64,000 nucleotides of DNA from NCBI GenBank assembly GCA_029844215.1, contig JAQGDG010000150.1, forward strand, positions 124,001-188,000, written 5' to 3'. This document shows positions 35,601-48,412 of this stretch, one piece after another. Below the pieces are notes generated by a model. The model saw nothing but the letters and a program-made list of their open reading frames with translations. It searched no databases and had not been told where the DNA came from. Position numbers and translations under genes: made by a program. Each line of letters opens with the position of its first letter. Position 1 is the first letter of the stretch. This DNA comes from Przewalskia tangutica (Eukaryota; Streptophyta; Magnoliopsida; Solanales; Solanaceae).

Positions 35601-36766
35601 CTATTGCTTCACTTCCATTCTTGTCGTTCTACTCATGTTCTTTCGACACGGCGCCAAAGGAGGAGGTGAATCGTCCACGATCCGATCGAAAGTGAATCTC
35701 GACCTCGCTATCTGCGGTGGGACAATTCCTTGCAAAATGGCGGCTGGCGCGTGTAAAGCAGATTCCCCTATTAGCGACACTCCCCATCGTGGAGCCTACC
35801 CTGATAGTCCAGCGAGGTAAGGGTGGTCCCGTCGAATAACGTCACGATCCCCAAAACCGAAACCTTGGAGCCACGACCTGCTCACGAACTTTTCGAGCGT
35901 CACGGCGGCGAGGTGGAGCACTCCGTCTTGGCGGAGGCGCATAACTAACTTCTGCGAAATTTGCCTGCCCGAAAGGTCACCAAGGACCTGCGCCTTGGCC
36001 CTACTCTGCTGATCTTGGTCGTTCCGTCGACTCTCGTGCCTCGCATCAGTGCGTGAGCTGCGTGCGGGCAATGTCCGTGCGGTGAAGAGCTACTCGAGCA
36101 ACTCTGCGCCAAATAGTCATCAAGCCTGTGACATAGCGGTGCACTCTGTCCTCCGTATCGGCTACTAGCAGCGGGGCGTGCCGAGCTAGTGAGTTAAACT
36201 CCACGTTGTACTCTGAGCCGTGCGCGGATTACGCCTCAGCATCAAAAATCGTCGGCGAGTCCTCGCAAATGCGTGGAGGCGAAATGTGCAAGAAATGCCT
36301 CGAGAACTTCGTCCCGTCATTTGGAAGTGCATGCCCTCCCGGGGCGGCTCGCGAATCAAACGATCGGCTGCGGTATCACGCGGCCGATGCGAACCTAGGA
36401 CCAGCGGCTCGGTCTCCGTGCCTTGATCACTCTCGTGATCGGCTAGCGTCGGATGAACTCCTGCGGATCATCCTCGGGCCTCGACCGTAGAACTCTGGCG
36501 GGCCTGACTCGAAAAGTCCGCGACCTCGAACTATCCGATCTCGGGTGAACCGCTGGTGCTCTTTGGGCTAGCTGCGTCCGGCCTATCCTCGTGTCGGCCT
36601 GACCACGGCGATAAGCGGGCGACTCGCGTAACCCGTCTCATCTGCTCCGGGCCAGGTGGGGTGGAGGCTCGAGTCTTGTGGTCTCTGTAGAGGCGCCATT
36701 TGCTCTCTGCTCGCGACTCCTCTGCTGCCTTGCCGCCACGGGCCACTGGTTGCCTTCGCGAGGCAT
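35601..36766 (-). pseudogene. gag: gag of element D, frameshifted
   Basis: About 1.17 kb. The start (CAT at 36764-36766) corresponds to F's ATG at 51880 and the stop (CTA at 35601-35603, TAG on the coding strand) to F's at 53000-53002. The central domain shows near 36195-36225 as an EYNVEFNSLAR-like peptide, typical of gag capsid regions in plant Ty3/gypsy elements. A zinc-knuckle-like region lies at about 35715-35800, matching F at 52795-52890. The frame is broken in several places by short indels, so no continuous product is encoded as written. No protease motif follows, and the tail continues straight to the polypurine tract. Confidence 0.75.
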
Positions 36767-36958
36767 AAGCGGTAAAAGCGAAACACGTCGGAGGGTCGAC
36801 TTACAACCGGCTCTGAGGCGCGATCTCGGAATGAGAAGAATAGAAACCAATCCTAAATGTCCCATGACCTCACGATTATAGATGTGGTGCACAACACGTC
36901 GATAATCGAGACTCTACTTAGACGCAGTGCATGCGTAGACACTTTCAGAGGACTAAGC

Positions 36959-36970
36959 GCTCTGATACCA
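36959..36970 (-). other. Primer-binding site of element D (intact)
   Basis: GCTCTGATACCA, the exact reverse complement of TGGTATCAGAGC. It is the only undamaged copy among the seven sites in the window and shows what the others should look like. Confidence 0.9.
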
Positions 36971-39900
36971 CATCGCGACCGGCAAGCGGCCCGGTGCCTT
37001 ACGGGCACCAGTAGTCAAACAACGTCGAGAGAAAATCGCGGAAATTAAAACTCATACATGATAACCAATGAAAAGAAAAGCAGGCTAACAGCGGTTACCT
37101 TTTACGAAAAAATAACTAACACGAGCGATTACAATCCACCACGTCGATTACTACGGACCTCTAGAATTTTTATAACATCTCTGGCGGGATGGGGCCCGCC
37201 GTACCCACGAATGTACAAAAGTTCTACAACTTGAGGCAGTACCAAGTGACAAAGTCTCAGAAGGAATGGAGCTTTACGAGGCTGAGCAGCGATCAAAGTG
37301 CGGATCAACAAGCGTTGTATCTCGACTGCGGCGTGACGCGGCCCAGAAGAAGTCGATTACAACAGTGCAGGTATGCGAAGCGAGAAAAAAATCGTAAATG
37401 AAATCATAATAGTCTATAAGGAAAGCGGGAGACATGTATGATAGCAAACTACGATTACACCACGTATATCTGATTCGGTCAAATCAAATCACATCAAGTC
37501 GAGGACTCGCGCGAAAGATCATTACTCAAAGTGGGCGCGTACTCGTGGGCTGCAGCGTGTCGGTATGTCGACCCGATAACAAGATAGTACTCACGGTGGG
37601 CGCGTACTCGTGGGCTGCAGCGTGTCGGTATGTCCCACGATAACAAGATAATACTCGCGTGGGCGTACTGCGTGGGCTACCCAGTCGGTATGTCGAGCAA
37701 ATACCGGATAATACTCACTGTGGGCGCGTACTGCGTGGGCTGGCGTGTCGGTATGTCGAACAAATACCGGATAATACTCGCTGTGGGCGCGTACTGCGTG
37801 GGCTGCAGCGTGTCGGTATGTCCAAACGGTTTACAAGATAACACTCACAATAGAAGCGTACGTGGGCTGCAGCGTGTCGATATGTCCCCGAAGGATCGAT
37901 ATAGTGAGCGTACGTGGGCTACCCAGCGTGTCGATATGTCCATCATACCGCCGATATCAGGCCTCGGTCGAGAGACTCGGTAGCCAAAGTCAAACACTTG
38001 CACAACAACAAACTATCACCGCAAGCACGAGCGAGTTACACCTGACTCAAAGTACGCCCGTTTAAGTCGACAAGCGGGTTCCGACCCCAAAATACTACAT
38101 TCTTTCCTGCCTTGAAGACCTCTCTTTGCGTAGAAACCATGCGATACTATCACCGTAGTATCACACATTAAATGTTTAAAACACGTCTTGAACACAATTA
38201 ACATAACGTCAAGTATACGCTTTTAAAAGTCGAGTAATTAACTCATTTAAGGTCAGTATTCCTACCTTTTAAAACCAAGTCATTTACTTTTCCCTTAAGA
38301 AAAGTTCGATATTTGAAAACAAGTGATTTATACTTTCAAACTCAAGTTACTTCTCTTTTCCAAAATCCGATTACATTATCCTTTGCAATCCATTAAGTTC
38401 ATTCTTTGGAATTTTAAGAAAAGTCGAACTTGTTATCAATGATTCTCGTTTAAGCGACCATGATCTAGGAAATGTAATATCATTTTGTCTTATCTTAGTT
38501 TCTATGCGGATGGAGGTTTCTCTTGGTTTTAATATAATCGATTAGTGAAACCATTTCCTTTATTAGCCCATTTGATGGTGTGTTCGATACTTGTTCCCAC
38601 TTTGAAATCCATTTCACATTCTTATGCCGTTATACCTAACTTCCCATAAAGCTAGTATAACTCTTAAGTTTTCAAAAACCAAGTATCACTCATTACTGCG
38701 AATGAGGTTTTACAACTTTTGAATACATTACACGACTTTCACAATTCTAAGTTAAGTCTCTTATCTTACAAGATCAAGTCTCTTAACTACGCGATCAACA
38801 ACCGTTCTTTTACTCACGTAAAGTTGTTATAAGCGACTTCCCGTAAAGCGTTATAACCCATTTATTTTAAATAACGATTACCACGTAAACATTTATGAGA
38901 CCAAGAGGGCTCGTTAACTTTACTTAGAGTGCCCATTACTAACGGATAAGACTTACTACTCTTACACTAATGAAGCCATTTACGCTTGTAACAAGTCGAG
39001 ACACAATTTGGAAAATCAATTTCCTTTAACACGTGTCGTCAACGCACTATATATTTCACAAATAGTCATCTTTGAAGAGGATAGGAAGAATCACGTACCT
39101 CGCGACGATTGTCGACACTAAGCAAAATGCTCCGCGATCTTATCTCGTAAGAAGAATATGTTACACGTAGTACTTGATCTATAAGGGCCGTAAAGCGTCT
39201 ATCAAACTCTAGTTTGAGCGTAGAGTAAACTAAGTACAAGGCCCTGCATTCTACGGAGTGGAATGAGAACTTCCTTTGTTTCTATTAACTTGCCACCTTT
39301 CAAGGCGAAATCAACAAGGCTACAGATCCAAATCTAAGCCAACTTAACTATAACGACCTCGGGCTCATAAATCTATACAAACTTAACTATAACGACCTCG
39401 GGCTCACAAATCTATTCAAACTCTAAATATATGACCTCGGGCTCACGGATCTATACTCTTATCACAAGTACTAACTCAAAACCCGAGAGAGGAAACTCTT
39501 ACCTTTTAGAAAAGCCCACAAAGCCCTTTCCTACCACTTCTTGTCAACTCAACCACGGCGCTTCCCACAAGTTCTGACACTTTCCTTCTTGCCGCTCAGC
39601 GGTTCCCTAAGGCGGGTTTCTCAAAAACCTAGAGAGAAGGGAGAGGGTTTTCTCTTGGGAGGTTTGAAATGAAATGGCCAAGTCTTCCAGACTTGGCCTA
39701 AAATAGGCTTATCATTTGGTCAAAGGATGGGAGGACACTTGTCACCCTCATAGGCTCCTTATAAAAATATCACGATTTTCTCCTTTACATGAAAATCCGC
39801 CTCGGCGCGCCATGCGCGGCGCCAGCGCTTCTCGAAAAATAATTGCAGCGTGCGGCGCGCGACCTGCATTCGGCGCGGCGGCAACACCGCAGACCCTCGG

Positions 39901-40181
39901 TACAATCGGCGCGCGGCCACGCTCTCCGGCGCGCGTACTGAACCCTGGCGAAGTCAACTGCTTTGCTTGCTTGCGCCAAACTTGAAACTTCCATAACTTT
40001 TGACTCGATGTCGATCGGTGAGCGGTTGGTTGCGTTGGGACCTAGATTCAGCGGACTACACTAGGCCTTTTAAACACCTTACAATCCTTAACAACTGGGG
40101 TCCGATACTCAAGGTAAACTCAAAATCCTTCCGACACATGTTTGCCAACTTATCTATCCTCTAGAATTTACGAGGTGTAAC
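36971..40181 (-). mobile_element. 5' LTR of element D
   Basis: Follows the PBS with 'catcgcgacc' (damaged TGTCGCGACC) and ends GTGTAAC. It is collinear with 31761-34993, sharing the minisatellite at 37520-37950 and a CpG-dense block at about 39795-39930. Confidence 0.88.
37520..37950. repeat. 62-65 bp minisatellite in 5' LTR D
   Basis: About seven units of the same repeat as in the 3' LTR. Individual units differ mainly at 'tactgcgtggg'/'tactcgtggg', again a CTG-type position. Confidence 0.85.
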
Positions 40182-41747
40182 GGTGACCCGCTCGAAGCAG
40201 GCGCGGGTTGGCGCAACATAGCTGACAGGCCAACAACGCATCAAGCTCTTGTTTCACGATCGGAACAATCTTACCTATCTGGTCATGAAAGCTACCACTT
40301 CCATTTTACACTACGAGAATTTTCCCACAATTACTCGCGTCTGCTTATACGTTCGACAAAGATCACATGAAGTCTTGTACTCGAGCGGCGCACATCTAAG
40401 GTTTCATTGTAATATTCTAAGGTTCGTCATTTTCTCACCCCAGGCTTACCCTTTTTCACTAACGGGTTTCTAAATTACATTTTAACCTGGCGCTATCCGA
40501 ACATAACACTAAACACGTCATCATAACATCAATACAAACAAGTCTCAGAGGTTAAGGATATACACGAAAATAGGCGGTTCAAAGGGCCGCTAAGCTGGGA
40601 ACTTCCACGCGACCTCTGCCGGTAACTGGGTGTATGAGCATCTGCCTAGCTATGGAAGGTGAAGAACCCATGGTGATCCGTGATGCTGTGCTATTCTACC
40701 GTTGCCCACAGTCGGACGATCTCGCCGGATGGCCACGTTGGCGCAAGAATAACAATCTCCCAGTTAGTATGACACTCTCCCTTATGAAGTTTTCCACAGC
40801 CACAGCGATACAAGGCGACCTCGTCCGGCGAGCACTCCTACTCCGCCGAAAATCTGAAACAGGAGCCCTAACACGCTCACTGAATACCCAGAAGGTCCAG
40901 AAAGCGTGGAGGACCACTGCATCTTGGCGGAGTACATAACTGGTCTGCTTGGCGGCGGTCGCCTCGAAAGTCACAAGGACCTGCATTACGGCCCTCTTCT
41001 GGCGATCTTGGTCGTTCAAGTCGATTTCTCCGCTCGCGTCGAGTGCGTAAGCTGCGTGCGGGCAATGTCGTGCGGTGAAGAGCTACACCGAACAACTACG
41101 CTAGGCAATCGTGAGCCACTGTAACATATCGGTGCACTCGATCCTCCGTACTAGCTACTAATGCGGGGCGTCACGGGCCAATGAGTCGAACTCCACATTG
41201 TACTCCGAGCCGTCGCGGATTACGCGACACCAAAAATGCATCGGCGAGCCCTCGCCATCTGTGGAAGCGAGAATGTGCAAGAAATGCTCCTGAGAACTCG
41301 TCCCGTATAGTGGAAGTGCATTCTCTCCCGGGGCGGCTCGCGAATCAAACGGTCGGCTAGCGGTATCACGCGGCCGATGCGAACCTAGGACCAGCGGCTC
41401 GGTCTCCGATGCCTTGATCACTCTCGTGATCGGCACTTATGGCGTCGGATGAACTCCTGCGGATCATCCTCGGGCCTCGACCCGTAAAACTCTGGCGGGT
41501 TACATCTCGGAAAATCCGTATCCTCGAACTATCGATGCAGGGTGAACCGGCTGGTGCTCTTTGGCTACTGCGTCCGGCTATCCCCAATCGCCTGACCACG
41601 GCCGTGGCGGGCCAGCTCGCGTAACCCGTCTCCTCTGCTCGGTGTGGGATGGAGGCTCAGTCTTGTGGTCTCTGTAGAAGCGCTGCATTGCTACTCATGA
41701 CTCCTCTGTGTCTTGCCGCCACGGGCGGGTTGCCTTAGCGGAGGCAT
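40182..41747 (-). pseudogene. gag: gag of C (first internal region) with adjacent tail
   Basis: Gag proper spans about 40575-41747; 40182-40575 is non-coding tail resumed after D. The start codon (CAT at 41745-41747) matches that at 47150 in the second unit. The minus-strand frame 41158-41436 is open for 92 codons. It contains EYNVEFDSLAR preceded by EGSPMHFW, the clearest gag core in the window. A zinc-knuckle trace lies at about 40704-40801 ('atgaagttttccaca' encodes CGKLH). Flanking parts shift frame several times. By family knowledge the product would be the structural particle protein; no polymerase genes follow. Confidence 0.75.
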
Positions 41748-41920
41748 AGCGGTGAAAGCAATGCGTCGAGAGGGTCCGACTTATCACCTGACTCTAAGGC
41801 ACGATCTCGGAATGAGAAGAAGAAACCAATCCTAAATGTCCTGCGGACCTCACGATTATAGATGTGGTGCACAGCGATAATCAGACTACTAGACGCGGTG
41901 CTGTAGACACCGGATTAAGC

Positions 41921-41933
41921 GCTCACGATGCCA
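41921..41933 (-). other. Primer-binding site remnant, first unit of C/E
   Basis: 'gctcacgatgcca' stands where GCTCTGATACCA is expected, four bases before the middle LTR. The CTG has become CACG and a further base differs. Confidence 0.7.
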
Positions 41934-41937
41934 CTTT

Positions 41938-44900
41938 TGTCACCCGTTCGGGGCAGTGGTGATGCCTTACCGGGCACCACTGGTGATCTGACATCGGAGA
42001 AAAACCAGTGAAATGAAAACTTAAACATTTAAATAGACATGGATCAAGATAAAGAAAATAGACCGACCAAAGCGGTTGCCTTTAAACATATATATATGTA
42101 TAGACATTTGAGCGATTACAATCCTTACAGCCACTTGCCTGTGATTGCTCTGGACCTCTAAGATTTTTACAACAACTATGACGGGACGGGGCCGCCGTAC
42201 CCACGAATGTACAGAACCTACGGACTCGGGTAGCATGCAAAGATAAGCCTCAGGAAGGCAGACTTCCCAATATCTTTGAAAGGTGATCCTATAATCGGGG
42301 ATCGACAAGATGTAACTCTACTGCGGCGTGAGCACGGCCCGAAGGAGGTCGATGGCGGTACAGTATGTGAAACTGTAAATACTGTAAATGAAATCATAAT
42401 AGTCTATATAAAGCAGGAGACATGTATGATAACCAAACTACAGTACACGCATATAACAGTTATATCAAGTCAGGGACTCGCCTCCAGTCGTTACTCAAAT
42501 ATAACGATGGGTCTCGCGCCATAACATCAATCATGCGTGGAATACCTTCCAGCTGCCGTGATCTATGATATAATAACACGAAAGTACACTGAACACGAGT
42601 CCTACGATGCCAAAGCCGTACTAACAATATAATACAACCAAACCACGAAGGCGACACGGCAAATCTGGCGACTACGGATACCAAGGCGGCCACGTGGTGG
42701 CCGGGGCAAATGCGAGGGCTAACTACGGTACAGTAGTATCGCGAGAATTCGTCACTCTGTTGAACTAGGCAAGTCACGAGGGCTAACTACAGTACGAGGC
42801 GAATCGACCACGAGGCAGGGCAATCTGGCAAACCACGGTACCAAGGCGAATAGTAAGAAACCTCGTGGAGAGCTAGTCCGTGGAATAACACTATCAGCGG
42901 GGGCGTGCGGTGGAATTCTCGTCCTGTGCGAATGCGTCCAAGTAAGTTCTCGACAAGTCAGCGACCTCAGCCGAGAGCGGTAGTATAGAAACACAATTCT
43001 TGCACAACAAAGGCTATCACAACAAGCATAGGCAAGTTTCACAACAACAAGCATAGGCAAGTTATACCTGACTCGAGTACTTTCATTTTATACCAAAGGT
43101 GGGTTTTAACCTAAAGTACTACGTCGTTAAATTCCTTTTAAGAGATCCATTCCTTTTATAAAAGTCACCCGATACCCTTAGTATAAAAATAGAGTGACTT
43201 ACGTCTTTTAAGTAAACCAAAACAACTTCCATACTTTCCTTTTTAAAACCAAATTAAGGCGATATCATGCCTTCTTTTAGACAAAACACTTCTCTTTTTA
43301 AAGTCAAGTTACCACATTAAAACCAATGATAAAACCACTCTTTTGTTTTCATAAAGTCGTTATAACTAACTTCCCGTAAAAACATTATAACACTTTATGT
43401 TTTAAACAATTTAAAACAATGCCTTTCTTTTCCCTAAAGTTCGGTTTGCCCGATTTCAATTACTCAAGTCTCTTTATTTAGAAAAGTTTCATAGTTCGAT
43501 GTCTTAATCTCATTTAAAACAATTGAGTAACATATTCCATATGTGTGAGCAATTTATTCTTGTTTATAACCATCTTATTAAAGCGACCATGATCTAGAAA
43601 ATGTAATATCATTTTGTCGTCTTAGTTTCTATGCGGATGGAGGTTTTACTTGGTTTTAATAATACTTCATTATTGATACATTTTCCTTTATTAGCTTTGC
43701 GATGGTTTGTCGATACTCGTTACGATTTCGAAATCGATAAAACATTTCTCCTTTTAAAACCAAGTACTCATTACTCGCGAATGAGGTTTCACACAAAATT
43801 CATATTAATTCATTCAAGTCAAGTCTCTTATCTTTTAAGATCGAGTCTCTTAACTTCTAAAAATCGATAAACCATTTCTCTTTACCATTCTTAAGGCGTT
43901 ATACCTAACTTCCCATAAAGCTAGTATAACTTTTATGTTTTCAAAATCAAGTATTACTCTCGCTTTCAAGCGGTTTCTTAATCTTTGAAATCTTTGAGAT
44001 TCTTTATTATTCGGGCTTAAGTCAAAAGACATTGTAAATGCGTCACGTCTACCTTACTATATATATATTCTTTTAAAATATCATGCTCGATAGTATAGGA
44101 GAATCACGTACATGCGGCGATTATCATTATAAGCAAAAGCGCTCATGACTATAACGGCTAGCCTTGACCACCTTCCAGTAGTTCATGCTACTCGCGGAAC
44201 ATTCAACCAAAAGGTTATAAGTCTCTTGTAAATCTGATCCTATGTAAATCTGATTTAATCTTCTACTTATATATTAACTTACGATGCGATTTGATTCAAG
44301 TCTTTTACGTAATATCCTTACATTACAGTTGATTCTCTTATATGAATCTTATATTCATTTATATACTACTACTGATGTAATTTCCAATTACAATAGAAGG
44401 ACAATAGTATTTACCTCGATAAGCCCCAAAATTATCCAAGTTTAAAGTCGATCTGAGCAGGTTTAGCTCTACTCAGTGCGCTCCAATTCGCTCAAGAAAC
44501 CCTTAGAAGTTCTACCTGACTTCTACTTAGTACTCTAACCAATTATGGAGATTTTCCATAGGGTTTCGTTTAGTGGCTAAAGGAAAGTATAATAGTATTT
44601 CAGACTCTACGTAGAGGTAACTTTGGAAAGTACTACAAGGTATATGGGCTAAAGTATTTGGGCATTATAACAATACTTGGAGAGTATTTCTATACCACAA
44701 AAGGGGTATTTATACGAGACAACTAGGCAAGGGGTACCTGGCCAAGACTCGCTCAGGGGAGGCTCTCGGCCAAGGCTTCTCGAGAGGGGTTTGTGAACTC
44801 GACTCACAAAAGGGAGGGATTTGAAGACTTGGAAAATGATTTTAGGATGAAGAAGTTCATCAACAGAGGGTATTTATAGGTCAAGGAATGGCCAACCAAT

Positions 44901-45264
44901 GGCGAATCCGTCAGTGTTAGGCAAGTGTAAGGCTAGGATTAAGCCATGTGCACCTTATCCATCTACCACGCGGCTTGCACGACTATCTACCTAACCAATG
45001 CCACCTTTTAGTCCATTTGCGCCAGCTTCCGATGTGAGGTGACACATGTCACCCTCCGTTGGTCCAAAATGTTTCGTCTCTCGGAAAAATCCATAAAAAT
45101 TATAAATGACATGGCGAATTTTCCCGCCTTGAAGTTTAGTAAAGCGGCCGTCGAAAAAGCGATTCTTTTAGGTACTTGTGTACAAATTTGAGCCTTGCCA
45201 ACCTTAAGGCTTAAATTTCTATCGTCGCCCTCACGTACATACTGCGGAAATCTGAGGTATAACA
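41938..45264 (-). mobile_element. Middle LTR of tandem element C/E
   Basis: Starts TGTCACCCG and ends 'ggtataaca', 3327 bp. It has a PBS and gag on its left and a reversed polypurine tract and tail on its right. It is thus the 5' LTR of one unit and the 3' LTR of the next. It includes a minisatellite (about 42490-42920), TATA box (44871-44878) and palindrome (45036-45056). Confidence 0.9.
42490..42920. repeat. Minisatellite in middle LTR of C/E
   Basis: Same 45-50 bp degenerate repeat as at 17100-17520, with 'gagggctaactac' and 'ggtaccaaggcg' blocks. Confidence 0.6.
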
Positions 45265-45984
45265 TTCTCCTCGCCAGAAACGTGCGTCGAATGTTCCTTC
45301 TCAAACGGATAGCGATAAAGTTCTTCTAACAAGTTGCAGCGCCACACGCGAAATAACAGCGTTCTCTTCCCTTACTCGTCGTGCCATTCTCGAACGCGAA
45401 CTTCTACAGTATCGTACCATATTTGATCATCGCTTGGTTCCAAAACTTTGGAGTCACCACCTCGAGCTTGGTCATCTTACTAACCTCGATCTTCCTTAAG
45501 GCCATTCCGGCCTTGCGATCGCTCGGTGAACATATCCACGAACTCGTATGATGGTCATCTAAACTTGGGCTAGCACCCTCGTGACCCTACCACTGGCGGG
45601 ACCACGAGCGACCCGCTCGATACGGGCGCGGGTTGGCGCAACATAGACCCGACCAACAACGCGTCAAGCTCTTGTTTCACGATCCGGAACAATCTTACCT
45701 ATCTGGTCATGAAGCTACCACTTCCATTTTACACTACGAGAATTTTCCCACAATTACTCCGCGTCTACTTATACATTACGACAAAGATCACCCGCAAAGT
45801 CTTGTACTCGAGCGGCGCACATCTAAGGTCTCAGCGTAATATTCTAAGGTTAAATCATTTCTACCCCAGCTTACCCTTTTTCACTAACCGGGTTTCTAAA
45901 TAACATTTTAGCCTGTGCTATCGAACATAACACTAAACACATCATCATAACATCAATACAAACAAGTCTCTAGAGGTTGAGGAT
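45265..45984 (-). other. 3' internal tail of second C/E unit
   Basis: Non-coding, near-identical to 31398-31760 plus 40182-40575. Starts with the reversed polypurine tract 'ttctcctcgcc'. It shows the uninterrupted site ('acgagcgacccgctcg') into which D inserted in the sister unit. Confidence 0.8.
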
Positions 45985-47150
45985 ATACTGAAAATAGGCG
46001 GTTGAAAGGGCCGCTAAGCTGGGAACTTCCACGAGACCTCTGTGCGTGGCTGTGGTGTATGAGCATCTGCCTGGTATGGAAGGTGAAGAACCATGGCCCG
46101 ATCCGTGATACGTGCTATTCTACGCTGCCCACAGTCGGACAGTCTCGCGGATGGCCTGTTGGCGCAGAATAACAATCTCCCAAGTTAGTATGACACTCTC
46201 CCTTATGAAGTTTTCCACAATGGCTTTGAGACAAGGGCGACCTCATCCGGTGAGCACTCCTCCACGAAAATCTGAAACACAGGAGCCCTAACACGCTCCT
46301 GAATACCACGAAGGTCCGAAGGTGTGGAGGACCACTGTCTTGGCGGAGGTGCATGCTAGTCTGCTTCTGAGGCGGTCCGCCTCGATAGTCGCAGGACCTG
46401 CTGTTACGGCCTCTTACTGATCTTGGTCATTCGTCGATTTCTCGCTCGCATCCAGTGCATAAGCTGCGTGCGGGCAATGTCCGTGCGGTGAAGAGCTACG
46501 AACAACTTTCTGCTCGCAATCGCCGAGCCACATAACATATCGGTGCACTCGATCCTCCATACTAGCTACTAATGCGGGGCGTCTGGGCCGATGAGTCGAA
46601 CTCCACATTGTACTCCCGACCGTCGCCCGTTCTGCGCAACACCAAAAATGCATCGGCGAGCCCTCGCCGTGCATCTGGAAGCAAGAAATGTGCAGAAATG
46701 CTCGCGAGAACTCGTCCGTATAGTTGGAAGTGCATTCTCTCCGGGCGACTCGCGAATCAAACGATCATTGCGGTATCCGCGGCCGATCTGCGAACCTAGG
46801 ACCAGCGACTCGGTCTCCGATGCCTTGATCACTCTCATGATCATTATGCTGTCGGATGAACTCCTGCGGATCATCCAGGCCTCGACCCGTAAAACTCTGG
46901 CGGGTTACGTCTCGGAAAATCTCGTATCCTCGAACTATCGATGCAGGGTGAACGGCTGGTGCTCTGGGCTGCTGCGTCGCCTATCCCCAATCGGCCTGAC
47001 CACGGCCGTTAAGCGGGCCCGCTCCTTGTAACCCATCTCCTGCTCCGGTGTGGGGTGGAGGCTCAGTCTTGTGGTCTCTGTAGAGGCGCATTGCTACTCG
47101 CGACTCACTCTGTATCTTGCCATACGGGCGGGTTGCCTTGGCGGAGGCAT
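45985..47150 (-). pseudogene. gag: gag of second C/E unit
   Basis: About 1.17 kb on the minus strand from the CAT at 47148-47150. It is near-identical to the gag of the first unit but broken at different places. Frame 46414-46674 carries EGSPMHFW and the post-core sequence DRVHRYVMWLGD. The zinc knuckle at 46127-46219 is the best preserved in the window: one frame reads CGKLHKGEC and continues to GHPRDCP, the H and last C of a CCHC knuckle, with one expected CG pair lost. That supports an RNA-binding nucleocapsid end. The 3' end near 45985 is estimated, since no certain stop codon could be chosen. Confidence 0.78.
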
Positions 47151-47327
47151 AGCGGTGAAAGCAATGCGTCGAGAGGTCGACTTATCACACGGCTCTAAGG
47201 CACGATCTCGGAATGAGAAGAAGAAACCAATCCTAAATGTCCTGCGGCCTCACGATTATAGATGTGGTGCCTGACAGATAATCGAGACTACTGAACACGA
47301 TGCGTAGACACTTTTCGAGGATTAAGC

Positions 47328-47338
47328 GCTCGATACCA
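47328..47338 (-). other. Primer-binding site, second C/E unit
   Basis: GCTCGATACCA, the reverse complement of TGGTATCGAGC; one base shorter than the canonical site, as in A, B and G. Confidence 0.8.
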
Positions 47339-47342
47339 CTTT

Positions 47343-48412
47343 TGTCACGACCGTTCGGGGCGTGGTGATGCCTTACCGGGCACCTGGTGATACAACATCG
47401 AGAGAAAAACCGTGAAATGAAAACTTAAACATTTAAATAGACATGGATCAAGATAAAGAAAATAGACCAACCAAAGCGGTTGCCTTTAAACATATATATA
47501 TGTATAGACATTTGAGCGATTACAATCCTTACAACCACACTTGTGATTACTGAGACCTCTAGATTTTTACAACAACTATGGCGGGACGAGGGCCACGTAC
47601 CACAGATGTCTGAACCTCTGGACTCGGGTAGCATGCAAAGATAAGCCTCGAAGGAAGCAGCTTGATATCTGAAAGGTGATCCTATAATCGGGGATCGACA
47701 GCGAGTGTAACTACTGTGGCGTGACGCGGCCCAGAAGGAGTCGATCTGCAATTACAGTATGTGAAGCGTAAATCGTAAATGAAATCATAATAGTCTATAT
47801 AAGCGGGAGACATGTATGATAGCAAACTACGGTACACACGTATATGATTATATCAAGTCGGGGACTCGCCCTCCAGTCATTACTCGAATATAACGATGGG
47901 TCTCCGCCCATGCGTCAATCGTGCCCGTGGAATACCTTCCTCAGTGGCGATCTATGATATGATAACACGAAGTACACTGAACACCAAGTCCTACGATGCC
48001 AAAGCGTACTAACAATACAATACAGCAAACCACGAAGGCGACCGGGGCAAATGCTGGACTACGGATACGAAGGTCGGCCACGTAGCTGGCGGGGCAAATC
48101 TGAGCTAACTACCAGTACGGCCGTATCACGAGACCGTCACTCTGTTGAACTAGGCAAGTCGCGAGGGCTAACTACGGTACGAGGCGAATCGGCCACGAGG
48201 CGGGGCAAATCTGGCCAGACCACCGGTACCAAGGCGAGCGATGAAACCTGCATGGAGAGCTAGTCCGTGGAATAACACTATCAGCGGAGGCGTGCAGTGG
48301 AATTCTCCGTCCTTTGCCGATGCGTCGAGTAAGTTCTCAACAAGTCAGCAGGCCCTCCAGTGAGAGGCGGTAGTATAGAAACACAATTCTTGCACAACAA
48401 AGGCTATCGCGA
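47343..48412 (-). mobile_element. Right (5') LTR of C/E, first piece
   Basis: Starts TGTCACGACC after the PBS. It contains the GC-rich inverted repeat (about 47579) and a minisatellite (about 47890-48300). It is cut at 48412 by element F within 'gctatcaca|acaagcat' and continues at 56891. Confidence 0.87.
47890..48300. repeat. Minisatellite in right LTR of C/E
   Basis: The same 45-50 bp degenerate array as in the other two LTRs of the tandem element. Confidence 0.6.

Larger units (their letters stand above)
31761..40181 (-). mobile_element. Element D: family-2 gag-only LTR retrotransposon
   Basis: LTRs of about 3233 and 3211 bp flank an internal region of about 1.98 kb. The element starts TGTCGCGACC and ends GGTGTAAC on the plus strand, so on its own strand it begins TGTTACACC. 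It sits in the first internal region of C/E: the uninterrupted target at 45605-45620 reads 'acgagcgacccgctcg'. Flanks gctga (31756-31760) and ggtga (40182-40186) fit a 5-bp target duplication with one mismatch. It is the same family as F. Confidence 0.88.

Noticed and set aside
46591..47031. Plus-strand reading frame of 146 codons
   Set aside because: It is antisense to the gag of the second C/E unit, the long complement of a GC-rich coding remnant, and the sister unit breaks it.
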